Positions 22,415-33,480 of a stretch of 64,000 bases of DNA are shown here, one piece after another. Within the stretch, counting starts at the first letter, position 1. Every line of letters begins with the position of its first letter. Location: assembly GCA_009823505.1 (NCBI GenBank), contig VZQC01012371.1:793059-857058 (forward strand). Direction: 5' to 3'. A model generated the notes under the pieces. That model was not told where the DNA came from. It did not search any database and saw only the letters and a program-made list of their open reading frames with translations. This DNA comes from Rhizomys pruinosus. Taxonomy: Eukaryota > Chordata > Mammalia > Rodentia > Spalacidae. The position numbers and the translations under genes are program-made.

Positions 22415-23560
22415 TCAGACCTATAGATCAATGGAACAAAACTGAAGATCCAAACTTGAACACATATAATTTCAGCCACCTCATATTTGACAAGGGGTCC
22501 AAAAAGACTCAAGGGAGGAAAGACAGCATATTCAGCAAATAGTGTTGGCTAAAGTGGATCACCACTTGTAGAAGAATAAAATTAAACCCCTACCTCTCAC
22601 CCTGTACAAAAATCAACTCCAAATGGATTAAAGACCTCAGTGTGAAACCCAAGACTCTGAAGGTGATAGAAGTAAAAGTTGGCAGTAACTTACAAGACAT
22701 AGGTGTAAGAAAAGACTTTCTTAATCAGAAAGAAGCTGCACAGGAAATAAAGTCGACAATTGACAAGTGGGACCTTATTAAACTCAAAAGTTTCTGTACA
22801 GCAAAAGAAACAATCAGGGAAGTGAAGGGAAAACCCACAGAGTGGGAGGAAACCTTCACTGCAGATACATCTGACAGAGCATTAACTTCCAGAATGTATA
22901 AACTACTCAAAAAACAAAGGAGAAAACAAATGACTCACTCAAAAGATTCAGTAAAGAGCTGAACAGAGACTTCACAAGTGAGGAATTAGAGATGGCTGAG
23001 AAACATCTTAAAAAGTGTTCAACATTGCTAGTAATTAAGGAAATGCAAATTAAAACCACTTTAAGATATCATCTCACCCTGATAAGTCTGGCAAGGATCA
23101 AGAAAACAAATATTAAATGCTGGAGAGGGTGTGGGGAAAGGGGAATACTCATCCACTGCTGCTGGGAATGCAAACTTGTACAACCACTATGGAAAGCAGT
23201 ATGGAGAAACCTTAAAAGACTAAAAATGAGCCTAGCACCTGACCCAGCCATACCACTTCTGGGAATATATTCATCAGACTCTTCCTACCACAGAGATACA
23301 TGTAGCCATGTTTATTGCAGCTCTCTTCACAATAGTGAAGAGCTGGAACCAACCCAAGTGTCCCTCAACTGACGAGTGGATAGAGAAAATGTGGTACATC
23401 TGCACAATGGAGATCTTTGCAGTGGTAAAGAAAGATGACATCATGAAATTTTCAGGTAAATGGATGGAACTAGAGTATTTTATGCTGAGTGAAGTAACAC
23501 AATCCCAGAAAAACAAAAGACAAATGGTATCCCTCATCTATGAATGCTAGTACCAAGTAC
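22415..23560 (+). pseudogene. L1 ORF2 C-terminal region
   Basis: Plus-strand ORF2 downstream of the reverse transcriptase up to the stop. It begins with the ATAGATCAATGGAACAAAAC block. The first frame (22642-22962) includes EWEETF. The second (22992-23372) includes MAEKHLKK and a CWRGCGERG segment followed by WECKLVQPLWK, the cysteine-rich C-terminal region typical of L1 ORF2. The third (23308-23550) includes EKMWYICTMEIF and SGKWMELE. At least two frameshifts separate the pieces, and the endonuclease and reverse transcriptase are absent, so this is a 5'-truncated dead copy. It is much less disrupted than the equivalent part at 14780-16060. Confidence 0.92.
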
Positions 23561-24280
23561 CTAGTTGAAAGACAAACTGAGCAATGTTAATGTTATATTC
23601 CTCATGATCTAAAGATAACCATGCTCTTGCATTGTGAATCCCTAAACAGATTCTAGAGCTGACCTAACATTTATTTTCAGACCTAAGGTTTTTGGTATAT
23701 GATGGAGGGTATGTGTGTATCTTTTAGAATAATATGGGATTAAAATTGAAAGATGTGAATCAAGAAATATGATATGGATATAACATACAGTTTGTTTCCA
23801 AAGGATACAATTTTAATATAGGTGCAATGGCTGTCACAACTTAGCCTTTCTGGGTGCCTAACACCCATACCAATTTGGCTGAGGGCCTTAAGGGAAAACT
23901 TTGTTCCTTGCCCTCAGAGGTCAACTAAGTTTTAGGGGATTATGCATGGGAGCATCACTTGAAATGTCCTGCAAATGTGGGTCACCAGTCTTCCTGTTCA
24001 GGGAGGTCTTGGAGAGCCACTAATGGGACTTCAGCCAGTGTCTGGTGTATAAAGAGGAAAGTCTGCTCAAGCTTCAGAAAAGGAAGCCTGGTCTAGCAAG
24101 ACCTGATTTTGTCCTCCATTGGATGGAATTGGTAAATGATAGGCCGAAGGGAGCAGGGTGCTGCCCCGCCCCCCTGCAAAAAAAGCCCAGAGAGACTCCT
24201 GAGGACCAGATCCTCAACTGACCTTGAGAAAATGGAACCTTGGTTGATCTGGGCTAACTGTGTGGCCTTAAGCATCCAAA
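23561..24280 (+). mobile_element. L1 3' UTR following ORF2
   Basis: The sequence runs on from the ORF2 end. It carries TGTGAATCCCTAAACAGATTC and TTTATTTTCAGACCTAAGG, also found in L1 3' fragments at 3290 and 54600. The second half (23870-24280) is richer in G+C and has no match elsewhere in the window. The limit is uncertain. Confidence 0.55.
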
Positions 24281-26789
24281 AGGAAAGTACAACCAGATGT
24301 AAATAATCATATTTGACATTTTATAGCCTCTGATTTTCCTTCTTTCTCGGCAAATCATTGTTTTATTTTTTAGACTTATGCACTAGGTTCCTCCTTCCAA
24401 CCTCGTTAGGATCGCCTTATTAACACTTTTGCAAGAATTCCCATGTTCTTTCATCCTCTTGAGCCAGAGACCAGCTCACAGACAGAGAGCATTAATCGAC
24501 TGTCCCTCAGGCAGTGAAACACTCCCCCAGGTTCCTGGAGCAGGTCCCATGGTATCCATTACTCCTGAGGATCTTTCAGTTCCATGAAGGATGCTCATAA
24601 ACTGCTCCAATTTTCAGGTAATCTTTGCAATGATAAATAATACTAATAACTCACACAAATATATCATATCCAGTCTCCTTAGTTTTATGCCCCAAATACA
24701 CTAAGGCACAAGACGGCAATAAACTCTTTGGTGTCTTTGTAGATTTTTGTGTGCTCAACTAGTAAGATAGTTATGCTTTAAAAATTTTACTGAGTAACTT
24801 GGTCTATAAATTTTTGCGATTTAAAACACGTGTAAAAATGAATTAGACAAAGCTAATTAATTAAAAATAACTGTGTGGAATATTTCTTACATGCACAATG
24901 TTGTAACTGAAACTTTCTTCTTAATTTTCCAAAGGAAGCAGTAGAAAAAACATCTGTCTTATTTTCTGTTTCTCCTTTCAGGGTGACACACTCCTTTGAC
25001 TGTAACTACATTTTAGGCTTGTTACACATGCATTATGCGTTCTTTTTACAAAGGCAGTCAGATCTCCGCTGTGCTTTGAGTCTACAATGGAAGACAATAT
25101 ACTTAGAAACTTAGAAAAGCATTTAGCTTCCTGATTATTATGATGCCCAAATCCATTCTAGATATTCGTTCTTAAATATATTCTCTGATTGAATGTATTA
25201 AACTTTTATGAAATGGGCATGATGTTGTCACTGGTTTCTTTTAGCATATCTTCCCCAGTATTTATGATATCATTTATTTCCAAGTATAATACTTTAAGAT
25301 ATAAAAATTTGAAACATGTTGGCTTCCATTTACCTTGTAAATCAGACAATGGCCACTGCCACCTGCTAGATTTTCAAATGGAAAGACCAAAGATCTGATC
25401 TTATCAGTGTGCCACTTCCCATCTTTTCCATTCAGCTCATAACTTAAACATGTGTTTAGGTTATTGGCAAGTTTATTATATCCAGAAGGAAACGAGTTTC
25501 TTTTTAGAGGTGAAAAAAATCTGAAAGTGCAGGAAACTCAAAATAGCATTTACCTTTAAGATAAGTGAAATCTATTCAAATTTAAAGCATGGTTACCCTT
25601 TTGATTAGTAACTTGTAATGCACAAAACATGTGGTACTGCCTAGTAAAAGGTGCCATGTAGAAAACAGCCACAGCTATGACAAAGTGTGGTGTGAAAATT
25701 AGAGCTTGGTTTGAAATGTCTTTTAATGCCAATTTAACCATTTGAGGAAAACCATATTGATATTTTCACAATAAAAGTTTCTAAATTAGCTAGAAAGTTT
25801 TTTCTTTACTTGCACCACACAGACATTGTATAAGATGACTAAAATAGATCATTACCAGAAAAAGAAAAAATTTAGATTTATGATTATCATAATTCTGCCA
25901 ACTAAGTGAAAGTATATTGTTATTCTAATCAAACATGTTTTAATATTTTAAAACAATAATCATATTTAATGGTTTTACATTATTCCTAGGTGACAAAGGC
26001 AGATTACAGATAATCACATTTGATATGTCTATTTCTTTTCTTACATACGTTTGTCCAATATATTGTGCACTCCAAACATCTTCCCTTGAAATACTGTCTC
26101 AGATTCAATAAGACATTAAAGGATTTAACTGTCAAAAAATATACTTGAGGTATATGACTATGTATCAAGGAAATTAAAACTAAGTGGATACAGAGAGATA
26201 TTTTGCACCAATCAAAAGCAAACTCCAGGACAAGAGTGAGAAGGCAGACACAGGTGAAGAAGCCACAAATGCCACAGATATGCTCAGGGCCCCTCTTAGA
26301 TTTGTAAGCTACTGATATTTATACTCAGTGAATATGTGGACACACATCTACCCTTTATGAGGTACTTCAAAGCCTTAGCAGGTCTTGGTGAGGCCCCTGA
26401 GTCTTCTGAGGGACAAGTTTCCTTCCTGTGTCAAGCCTTCTTCACTACCACATTCAGAGAATCCATGAAGCAGTTTCACTGAGACATCCAAAGAAGGTAC
26501 CCTTTTTTAGGTAGAGTATGACTAATCTAAATTTGCATTATGGAGTACACGGCATTTTTCTCATTTTTTTAAGTATGTAGAACTCATTGAACTAGCAAAT
26601 CAAGTTTTATTTTTGGAGAAAAATCATAGCCTTTTACAATTTCAGTATATAGTATTTGAATTCAAATTGGTTTATAATCTTCAGAGTGTCTGATGGCTGG
26701 AAATTATTACTAGTCAAAGTGGGAAGGTGGGTTATTCTGAAATATTATGGATATTAATGCAAATATATTAAGAAGACCTGTAGGTCAGG
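24281..26789. other. Unassigned, repeat-poor AT-rich stretch
   Basis: I see no gene and no recognisable young repeat over 2.5 kb. Short open frames (25189-25398, 25556-25741) have no domain. Confidence 0.5.
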
Positions 26790-26960
26790 GTTTAAGATTT
26801 ATTTAGTTTTGTTTTACATGTGTGAGTATTTGCTTGCATAGATGTATGGGCACCACATGGATGCTGGGTGCAGGTGGAAACCAGAAGAGGGTATTGATCA
26901 CTTGGAAATCAAGTCACAGATAGTTGTGAATTTAGGTAAGGATTTAAATGTGAAAGCTTG
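26790..26960 (-). mobile_element. B2 SINE, old and truncated
   Basis: Minus strand: TAAGATTTATTTAG, TGTGAGTATTTGCTTGCAT, GGAAACCAGAAGAGGGTATTGATC and CTTGGAAATCAAGTCACAGA. The tRNA-like head is missing. Confidence 0.65.
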
Positions 26961-27781
26961 TAGCAGAGCCTGCTGGGAGACTGATTTTGCAATGCCTGTT
27001 AGTAGATTGGCTATCTCCTACTGAAATTTTAGATATCCAATGTCAGGAATGTGTGCTTCTCACCAAGGCAATATGAAACTTACGTCTATCTTTCATCATC
27101 CAGACTTGTTTCCTGGTGTAAGAAACCAGTCTTGATCTAATAAATATTACTAAGGGTTTACTCTCTCAATCTGTTTGTTTTTCTCTAATTTCACGGTTGA
27201 CTAAGTCAGGTTCTGGGTGCTATAAAGATTTGTGTGTGTGGTATTTTTTTTAGCTGACATATAACTTTTATTTTTATTTTCCTATGGAAAAATAAAATGA
27301 AACTACATGTAAATTTGTAAATAACCTTAGTACTTTGAAATACAGGTGTAGATTCACTTTTAATATCAAATCAGAACATCTGGTTAGGTGGCTTACCTAA
27401 AGTAACTGCAGCAAAGCAGTCACATGTAACTCAGGGTGGATAAAGAAGGATTTTGAGTAATTATTAGTAAATATTGATGGCTACATTTAGGAGAAATAAG
27501 AGACTGTAGCTTTTTAAAGTAGGAAATAGTGGTCATATATTAGACACTAATTTTTAGGTGTAGATGTAGCTCAAAAGAATGTTTTTAAAGAGTGATGGCA
27601 TGATCAGCAAGGCAGAATGTGGGTTATTTAAAGACAAGATTAGAAACAGGACAAGATTAAGTATGATGACAGTGTAAGAGGAGGAAGGCGAAAGCAACAC
27701 AGAAGGTAGTGGGGCTAGATTACATGCAATGATGTTGGGGGCAGTTGGACAGGAAGAAAAAATTAAAAATTTAGTAATGCT
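26961..27781. other. Unassigned stretch
   Basis: No gene or repeat recognised. Confidence 0.5.
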
Positions 27782-27935
27782 AGCTGGGAATGGTGTAGCA
27801 CGCCTTTAATCCCAGCACTCTTGAGGCAGAAGCAGGTGGATCTCTGTGAGTTCAAGGCCAGCCTTGTCTACAGAGTGAGTTCCAGGAGAGCTGGGGCTAC
27901 AGGGAGACCCTGTCTCAAAAGATCAAAAGAAAGTA
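27782..27935 (+). mobile_element. B1 SINE
   Basis: Plus strand, near full length: AGCTGGGAATGGTGTAGCACGCC, TTTAATCCCAGCACTC, GTGAGTTCAAGGCCAGCC, CTACAGAGTGAGTTCCAGGA and GAGACCCTGTCTCAAAA. It derives from 7SL RNA. Confidence 0.95.
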
Positions 27936-28594
27936 CCTAGATTTGGCAATTATCAAATTTTCTACTGAACTGAACCTATTTCAAAGCAATTATTTTAGTA
28001 ACTTGAATTTTAAGATCAACTAATGAAAGTAAATAAAATTGACAAATAGAGAAGTTAAATCATATTAGTGAATTGTTAAAAAAACCTGAGCCCAAAGACC
28101 TTGCTTTGCATCTTTGGCAGTTCTAATGAGATAAATACTGCTTAATGGAAAGTGATATTGAGTTGTGCTGTTATTTGTGTTTCTTTTTATCATCTTGAAC
28201 AAGATAATTAAGCCCCAGGACCATCTCTCTGTCTGTAAATGGATTAAAAGAATCATGTATTTCAATGTTTTGGAAAAGATTAAATGAAATTAATTGAACA
28301 AAGCAGCTAGGATCAGAGTGTCTGGAAAGTACTGACTGCCCAACATATATTAGCAGCATTTCTGATAAAGTGCTTAAATAGAAAAGCTGACATTGTGGGA
28401 AGAAAATGTGTTCAGAGCCTGGGCTTTCAGGAAACCTGTAGCAGCTTTAGATTTGTTCTGGGACTATGGAATAAAATTCTCTTAGGCTTATGACAGAGGA
28501 GAAGGGTACAACTTTCCAGCTATATTACTTGTGAATATTTATGAACTCAGTACCAGAGTTTATTGTTTTGTGCCCATTCATGTGTATATTTGTG
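27936..28594. other. Unassigned stretch
   Basis: No gene or repeat recognised. Confidence 0.5.
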
Positions 28595-28875
28595 AGTCTT
28601 TACATGTATTTATGTATGTGTGTATGCTCATGTGTATGTGGGGTGCATGTATTATGTCAGTGCACATGGATGCATTTGAGTGTGCAGAAACCAGAGGGAA
28701 AATTTGAGCTTCATCTTTAGGAACACTTTTTTACCTACTCTTGGACAGGATATTCTTTTAGCCTGGAGCTTACTCATAAACAAAGCTGTCTCATTAACAA
28801 TCCTCAGGGATCCTTCTGTATCTACTACTGAATGCTGGAATCACAAAACTGTACTACCATGCCTGGTGTTTTTAA
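28595..28875 (-). mobile_element. B4 SINE, main part, interrupted by L1
   Basis: Low-complexity TGTGTATG at the left, then CAGAAACCAGAGGGAAAATTTGAGC, GAATGCTGGAATCACAAAACTG and CTACCATGCCTGGTG in B4 order on the minus strand. The end of the B4 (GGGATTGAACTC, CCTCATG, CAAGCATTTCACC) reappears at 29238-29310, beyond an L1 3' end. Confidence 0.65.
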
Positions 28876-28889
28876 ATTTTTAAATGATG

Positions 28890-29225
28890 CTATTTAAAAA
28901 AATACTTTTATCATGCTTTGTGTATTTCATACACCATTTTTTAGTCCAATTTAGACACATTCCCCTTTCCCTGCCTCCGCCCCACCCCAGTTCATGCATT
29001 CTGCCATCCATGTCCTGCATCTTTCTCTCTGTCTTTTTAAAGTTTTTCTCTGGAGAGGTTTATTGTTTGGGGCAGAATTTAACTGTATCAGTCAGTTGTT
29101 TGACCAAGTCCTTGTGTTGTTGTTGTTCCCGCCCATTTGTATTGCTCCACAATATGCCTATATAAATGTCACATATGTACAAAAATTATGATCTCCAAAA
29201 ATACAGTATGTTAATTCTAAAATAT
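28890..29225 (-). mobile_element. L1 3' terminus inserted in B4
   Basis: Minus-strand L1 end: ATACTTTTATCATGCTTTGTGTATTTCATAC, CCCCACCCCAGTTCATGCATTCTGCC, CCTGCATCTTTCTCTCTGTC, GTTGTTGTTGTTCCCGCCC and TTCTAAAATATGTTTAGG. It carries no coding sequence. The two open frames on the plus strand are shadows. Confidence 0.85.
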
Positions 29226-29320
29226 GTTTAGGAATTTGGGATTGAACTCTACTCCTCATGTTTCTGAGGCAAGCATTTCACCAACTGTACTAATTCCTAA
29301 GCCCAGAGATTCAATTTTCA
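29226..29320 (-). mobile_element. B4 SINE, detached end
   Basis: GGGATTGAACTCTACTCC, CATGTTTCTGAGGCAAGC and TTTCACCAACTGTACT complete the B4 that breaks off at about 28875. Confidence 0.55.
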
Positions 29321-29745
29321 TGAGAATTGAGTTCAGGTTTTATGGATGTCTATCTTGAAATGTATTAATACCTAGTGACTGAGATATAATTACTATAGTG
29401 GATATGTTGCTCTGTAACAAATGGAAAAGTGAAATATTCCATATTTTGAAAGCTAATTTCTTCCTTGAAATCCTTGGATTCTTCAGTTACCATGTAGTAG
29501 GATTGCAGTCCTGTGCCATGGGTCATTTCTGCACACTGGTTAATTCTGAGGACCCCATTGACCTGTGATACTTTCTCTTTAAGTAGCTTTCTCCTAAGGG
29601 TCACATGTTATCATCACTCTGTTTACACACCCAGTCAGTTCATGCCAGCTTCCTTCTGTTCTGATGCTGTCACAGACATAATTAAGTTTCTTTATTTTCA
29701 AGACTACTAGCCTTGTCTTTCTTTATGAATTCTTGTGATAAGGAA
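29321..29745. other. Unassigned stretch
   Basis: No gene or repeat recognised. Confidence 0.5.
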
Positions 29746-29893
29746 GTGATGGTGGTGTAGACACAGTACCTGTGTGCTTTATGTGATGGTGGTGTGGACA
29801 CAGTACCTGTGTGCTTTATGTGATGGTGGTGTAGACACAGTACCTGTGTGCTTTATGTGATGGTGGTGTGGACACGGAACTTGTATGCTTTAT
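29746..29893 (+). repeat. 37-bp minisatellite, four units
   Basis: Units begin at 29746, 29783, 29820 and 29857, each 37 bp, with no spacers. Units 1 and 3 read GTGTAGACAC where units 2 and 4 read GTGTGGACAC. Only unit 4 has further changes (CACGGAACTTGTATG). Confidence 0.97.
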
Positions 29894-30264
29894 GTGGCTG
29901 GAGAAGGAAAAAAATCCTTCTTTGCTTTCGACTATCATTTTTTTGTATCTCTGACACATTCCTACTTATATTGATGAAAATAGTAAAAAAGAGAAATACA
30001 AAATCAAACTAAAATCTTAGTATACCTTCAAGTGAAGGGATGCTTGAGAGAAGCATATTTTTTTAAATCCCTGGTTTAGACTCTAATAAATAGAAAAACC
30101 AAATAAATATCTTAGTTTACCAAAAATAGTGTGATGTCTTCAACTAAATATTTTTGATAATGGTCATCTATAATTTTCCTTAAAATTTTCTAAAACTACA
30201 TTATTAATCTGCTTATGAAAAATACATGACTGAAATTAAGACTAAAACTCATTTTGTATTATAC
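29894..30264. other. Unassigned AT-rich stretch
   Basis: No feature recognised. Confidence 0.5.
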
Positions 30265-30513
30265 AAAGATAAACTAGGGGCTGGAGAGATGGCCTAGTGG
30301 TTAAGAGTGTCAATTGCTCTTGCAGAGGACCCGAGTTCAATCCCCAGCCCCCACATGGCAACTGAGAACTGTCTTTAACTCCAGTTCCAGGGGAATCTGA
30401 CACCCTCTTCTGACCTCCACAACATTGCATGACATGGATGCACAAGCCTACTTGCAGACAGTACATTCATACCCAAAAAAAGAAATAAAAATTTAAAAAA
30501 GAAAGATAAACTA
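30265..30513. repeat. Target-site duplication flanking B2
   Basis: AAAGATAAACTA occurs at 30265-30276 and at 30502-30513, a perfect 12-bp duplication. Confidence 0.92.
30277..30501 (+). mobile_element. B2 SINE, full length, single internal unit
   Basis: Plus strand: GGGGCTGGAGAGATGGCCTAGTGGTTAAG (A box), GAGTTCAATCCCC (B box with changes), CACATGGCAACTGAGAACTG, one AACTCCAGTTCCAGGGGAATC unit, CAAGCCTACTTGCAGACAG and an A-rich tail. It is the only B2 here with a clear target duplication that lacks the 17-bp duplication. Confidence 0.95.
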
Positions 30514-31455
30514 ACAAAACAAAACTGGAAGAAGATATAAATAAATTCAGCAGATTTCATATCTCAAGATAGGAAAAGTGAAATGTCATTGAAGTCTAAG
30601 TTTTTAGTAGTCACTGAAAAAAATTGCATTGTTCAATTTTTGAGTCCATAAATCTAAGTAAAAATACTTAGTATAGTAATACTTGGTGCAGGAATAAAAG
30701 TTCCACTAGGCATGATACATAGTATGTCAGTCAGTACAGCTGTGACAGTGACACATGAAAAAGTGGGCCTCAGTGTCGACTCATCAAGTGTTTATGTATC
30801 TCATTCTTGTGTCCATAACTTAGCTAAGGCAGCTTTGCCTCTGGCTTTGGGTTAAGTTCGAGGTTTTTTTTGCATTCTCTGGGACCAGCCACCACCTGAG
30901 GAAGAAACCCCAACACACACCATACCTGGAAAACAGATCTGCAAACTCTTCTCATGCCAGGTCCACTCACATTCCATTAACCACTCAAACCACGCAGGGA
31001 GGGAAGAGAGTGGAGGAATGTCCTGCTCTGCAAGGCATTGGAGTTTGAGAATGTCAGGGTAGGGGAGGGCATGATAATCCTAAGCCGGTAATATGAAACT
31101 TGTCATTTTTCTTTACATTTTAATTGGATATCGTAGATGATCTGAGACAAAGAAATCTGAAATTTTAATAAAATTATGTCATGAGATACGGGAATAAGTT
31201 CCTTTTATACAGGTCCATAAATGTATACTAGTGCATATATGAAATGTTTTGAAAATTCAAAAGTTAACACATAAAACGTTTGCCAATTTTTATCAGCATA
31301 TTAATATTCATAATGATAATGGTGTGCTTGTTTAATAGATTAGATTTCAATAACAGAAAAAGAGCAGAATGGATAACCATTCAGAATTTTTAGTATAAAA
31401 TAGAAAGTTTGACCTCTAATTTCAAGCCACAGATTGCTATCTGAAACTAATTTTA
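30514..31455. other. Unassigned stretch
   Basis: 30,770-31,080 is richer in G+C and may be an old mammalian repeat (GGCAGCTTTGCCTCTGGCTTTGGGTT, ATTCTCTGGGACC). I cannot name it. No coding signal. Confidence 0.4.
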
Positions 31456-31456
31456 C

Positions 31457-31457
<1 letters not shown>

Positions 31458-31502
<45 letters not shown>
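31458..31502 (+). repeat. (TG)n microsatellite
   Basis: About 21 TG units, followed by imperfect TGTGTGGGTGTTTGTATG. The flanking frames full of Cys/Val or Thr/His are repeat artefacts. Confidence 0.95.
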
Positions 31503-31508
<6 letters not shown>

Positions 31509-31802
31509 TGGGTGTTTGTATGTTATGTGTGTTATGTGCCTACATGTGCTTATGTGTGTGCAGGTGCAAGTGTACATTTGTGCCCTTATATCTGGAAGCC
31601 AGAGGTTCATATTGGGTTCCTTAATCATTCTCCACTTCACTTTTTGAAGCAAGGTCTTTCACTGAACTTCTATTGCTCTGGTGCTGGGATTACAGGTAAA
31701 TATTGTCACATTCAACTTTTATGTGGGTCCTAGGGATGTGAACTCAGGTCTTTATGTTATTCAGAAGGCACTTTCTCAACTGACATAGTTCTCCAGCCTC
31801 TG
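31503..31802 (-). mobile_element. B4 SINE
   Basis: Minus strand in B4 order: GTGTGTGCAGGTGC, TCTGGAAGCCAGAGGTTC, TTCCTTAATCATTCTCCACTTCAC, GAAGCAAGGTCTTTCACTG, GGTGCTGGGATTACAGG, GTGGGTCCTAGGGATGTGAACTCAGG and GTTCTCCAGCCTC. Confidence 0.85.
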
Positions 31803-32585
31803 AAAGTAGTTTTAGCTTTAAAAGAAAGAAATCATTTGACATTTTTTCTTACTTTTCTTTTTTAAACTTTGCTGTTTGTCAAAATCAATGGCACTTATCT
31901 CAAGGAACCACAAATCATTTTTTAATTATGTACATCTCAATTATCACTAATAACCTGGCCTTTATTTTTCACAGCATCTGTGAAGTGTATATTCTCAGTT
32001 TTGTATAGATTTGAACTTTGATGCAATGCACTATTTAGTAGAGAGAAGTTCTGAATGCCGGCTTAGTTTTAAATGAATTGAAGTAAAGAAGTTTTTATGT
32101 TTCAAACATACTTCAAAATTTTGTTCATATTTTATGACATAAACAAAATCTTATGTTTTCTAAATAAATTTCTAGTTGTAGTGAAGGAGCAATTTCAAAT
32201 AAAGGGCAGCCATATTCTCTCTCTAGCAGTTGCTTTAATTTCACTGTGAAATGACAAGGCTTATAGCTATTTTTCCAAATGTAGCCATTCTAAAATATTC
32301 AGTGTTAGCTATGCGCTTTCTCCTCTATTTAAAACACTGCTGCTTGTAAATTCCCTCAGAAATGGAAGCGCCAAACAAAGATTCAGAAAAGAGCAAAATG
32401 AGTCATGTTTTACACAGAAGGATTACAGTATTATTTTAAGCTTAAAAGAGATATGAGGTGGATATATAAATTTAATTTTATGTTTTTATTCTTGTATCCT
32501 CCATACAGTTAACTTTGAATTAACTTTCAACACACATATTGAAATACATTTCAACAACTTTCAGATCTGATTTTTAAAAGGTAGA
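31803..32585. other. Unassigned, repeat-free stretch
   Basis: No repeat or gene is recognised. It contains an AP-1-type TGAGTCA (32399-32405), several TAAT words and AT-rich blocks. It could be a conserved non-coding element, but only a comparison with other genomes can show that. Confidence 0.4.
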
Positions 32586-33010
32586 TTTTATTGGTTCTTC
32601 TAGAACTTCATACAATGTATTTTATCACAGACCCCTCACCAGCCCCACCTTACTACCCCCCCAGCTTATGACCTCTATTATTTTTTGCCTTTTTGTTAAA
32701 GTACTGAGTCTAATCTCTGTTTCTGAGATGCTACTGGGTATGGCACTAACCTTTGGTGGCTGATTACACTGGAGTAAAGAAAACGGATTCTCCCTCCCCC
32801 ATCAGCTAACAATTGTTAATAAATCTGGTTAATGTTGGGGTTTCTTGCCCTCCTCCTCCATCTGTACTGACTTTCTTTCTGCCTAGCCTGGGCTTAGATA
32901 GGTCTAGTTATAAACACTGTGTGTTCATATGTGCAACTACATTGTAGTTTCCAGACAACACAGTTTCCTTGTATTTATTTACCATCTCTGGTTCTTATAA
33001 TATTTCTTTT
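32586..33010 (-). mobile_element. Lx-type L1 3' UTR fragment
   Basis: Order: TTGGTTCTTCTAGAACTTCATACAATG, CCCACCTTACTACCCC, AGATGCTACTGGGTATGGC, TACACTGGAGTAAAGAAAACGG, TCTCCCTCCCCCATCAGC and GTTGGGGTTTCTTGCCC. It matches the general order of Lx 3' UTRs seen at 3430 and 46600. Confidence 0.6.
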
Positions 33011-33254
33011 TTTACATTTTTATTGATGTTTTATGTATTTTGTACATCATTTTTCATTTCTGTTCAGGCATATTCCCCTATCCCTTCTCCCCACCCCACC
33101 CCATCCCATCCCAGATCATGCATTCTGCCATAACTGTCCTGCATCTTTCTCTCAGTCTTTTTTTATGCTTAGGAATTCACATTTTCCTCCATTAATTTCA
33201 TATTATTCTAAAATATGGATACATACTCTCCACCCATATACAGTAATTTAACTT

Positions 33255-33480
33255 CGAGATCCATTTTGTCTGATATTAGAATAGTTACTCCAGCTTGTTT
33301 CTTGGTACCATTTGCTTGGAATACTTTTTTCCATCCTTTCACTCTAAAGTGAAAGGTCCTTCAGGGTGAGATGGGTTTCTTGTAGACAGCATATAGAAGG
33401 GTTCAGTTTCCTAATCCATTCTCCCAGTCTATGCCTTTTGATTGGGGAGTTTAAACCATTAGTATTTAAGGTTATTATTG
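33255..33480 (-). pseudogene. L1 ORF2 endonuclease N-terminal fragment
   Basis: The minus strand codes for the start of ORF2: NTNGLNSPIKRH-like sequence, then the QETH segment that holds the catalytic glutamate of L1 endonucleases (near 33380), then AGVTILISDKMD near 33270. It stops there because the rest of ORF2 is deleted. It is not functional. Confidence 0.8.

Noticed and set aside
29746..29893. CRISPR-like direct repeats
   Set aside because: The repeats are contiguous without spacers, and the window is mammalian nuclear DNA.
31434..31733. Frames rich in Cys-Val or Thr-His
   Set aside because: They are translations of a TG microsatellite.
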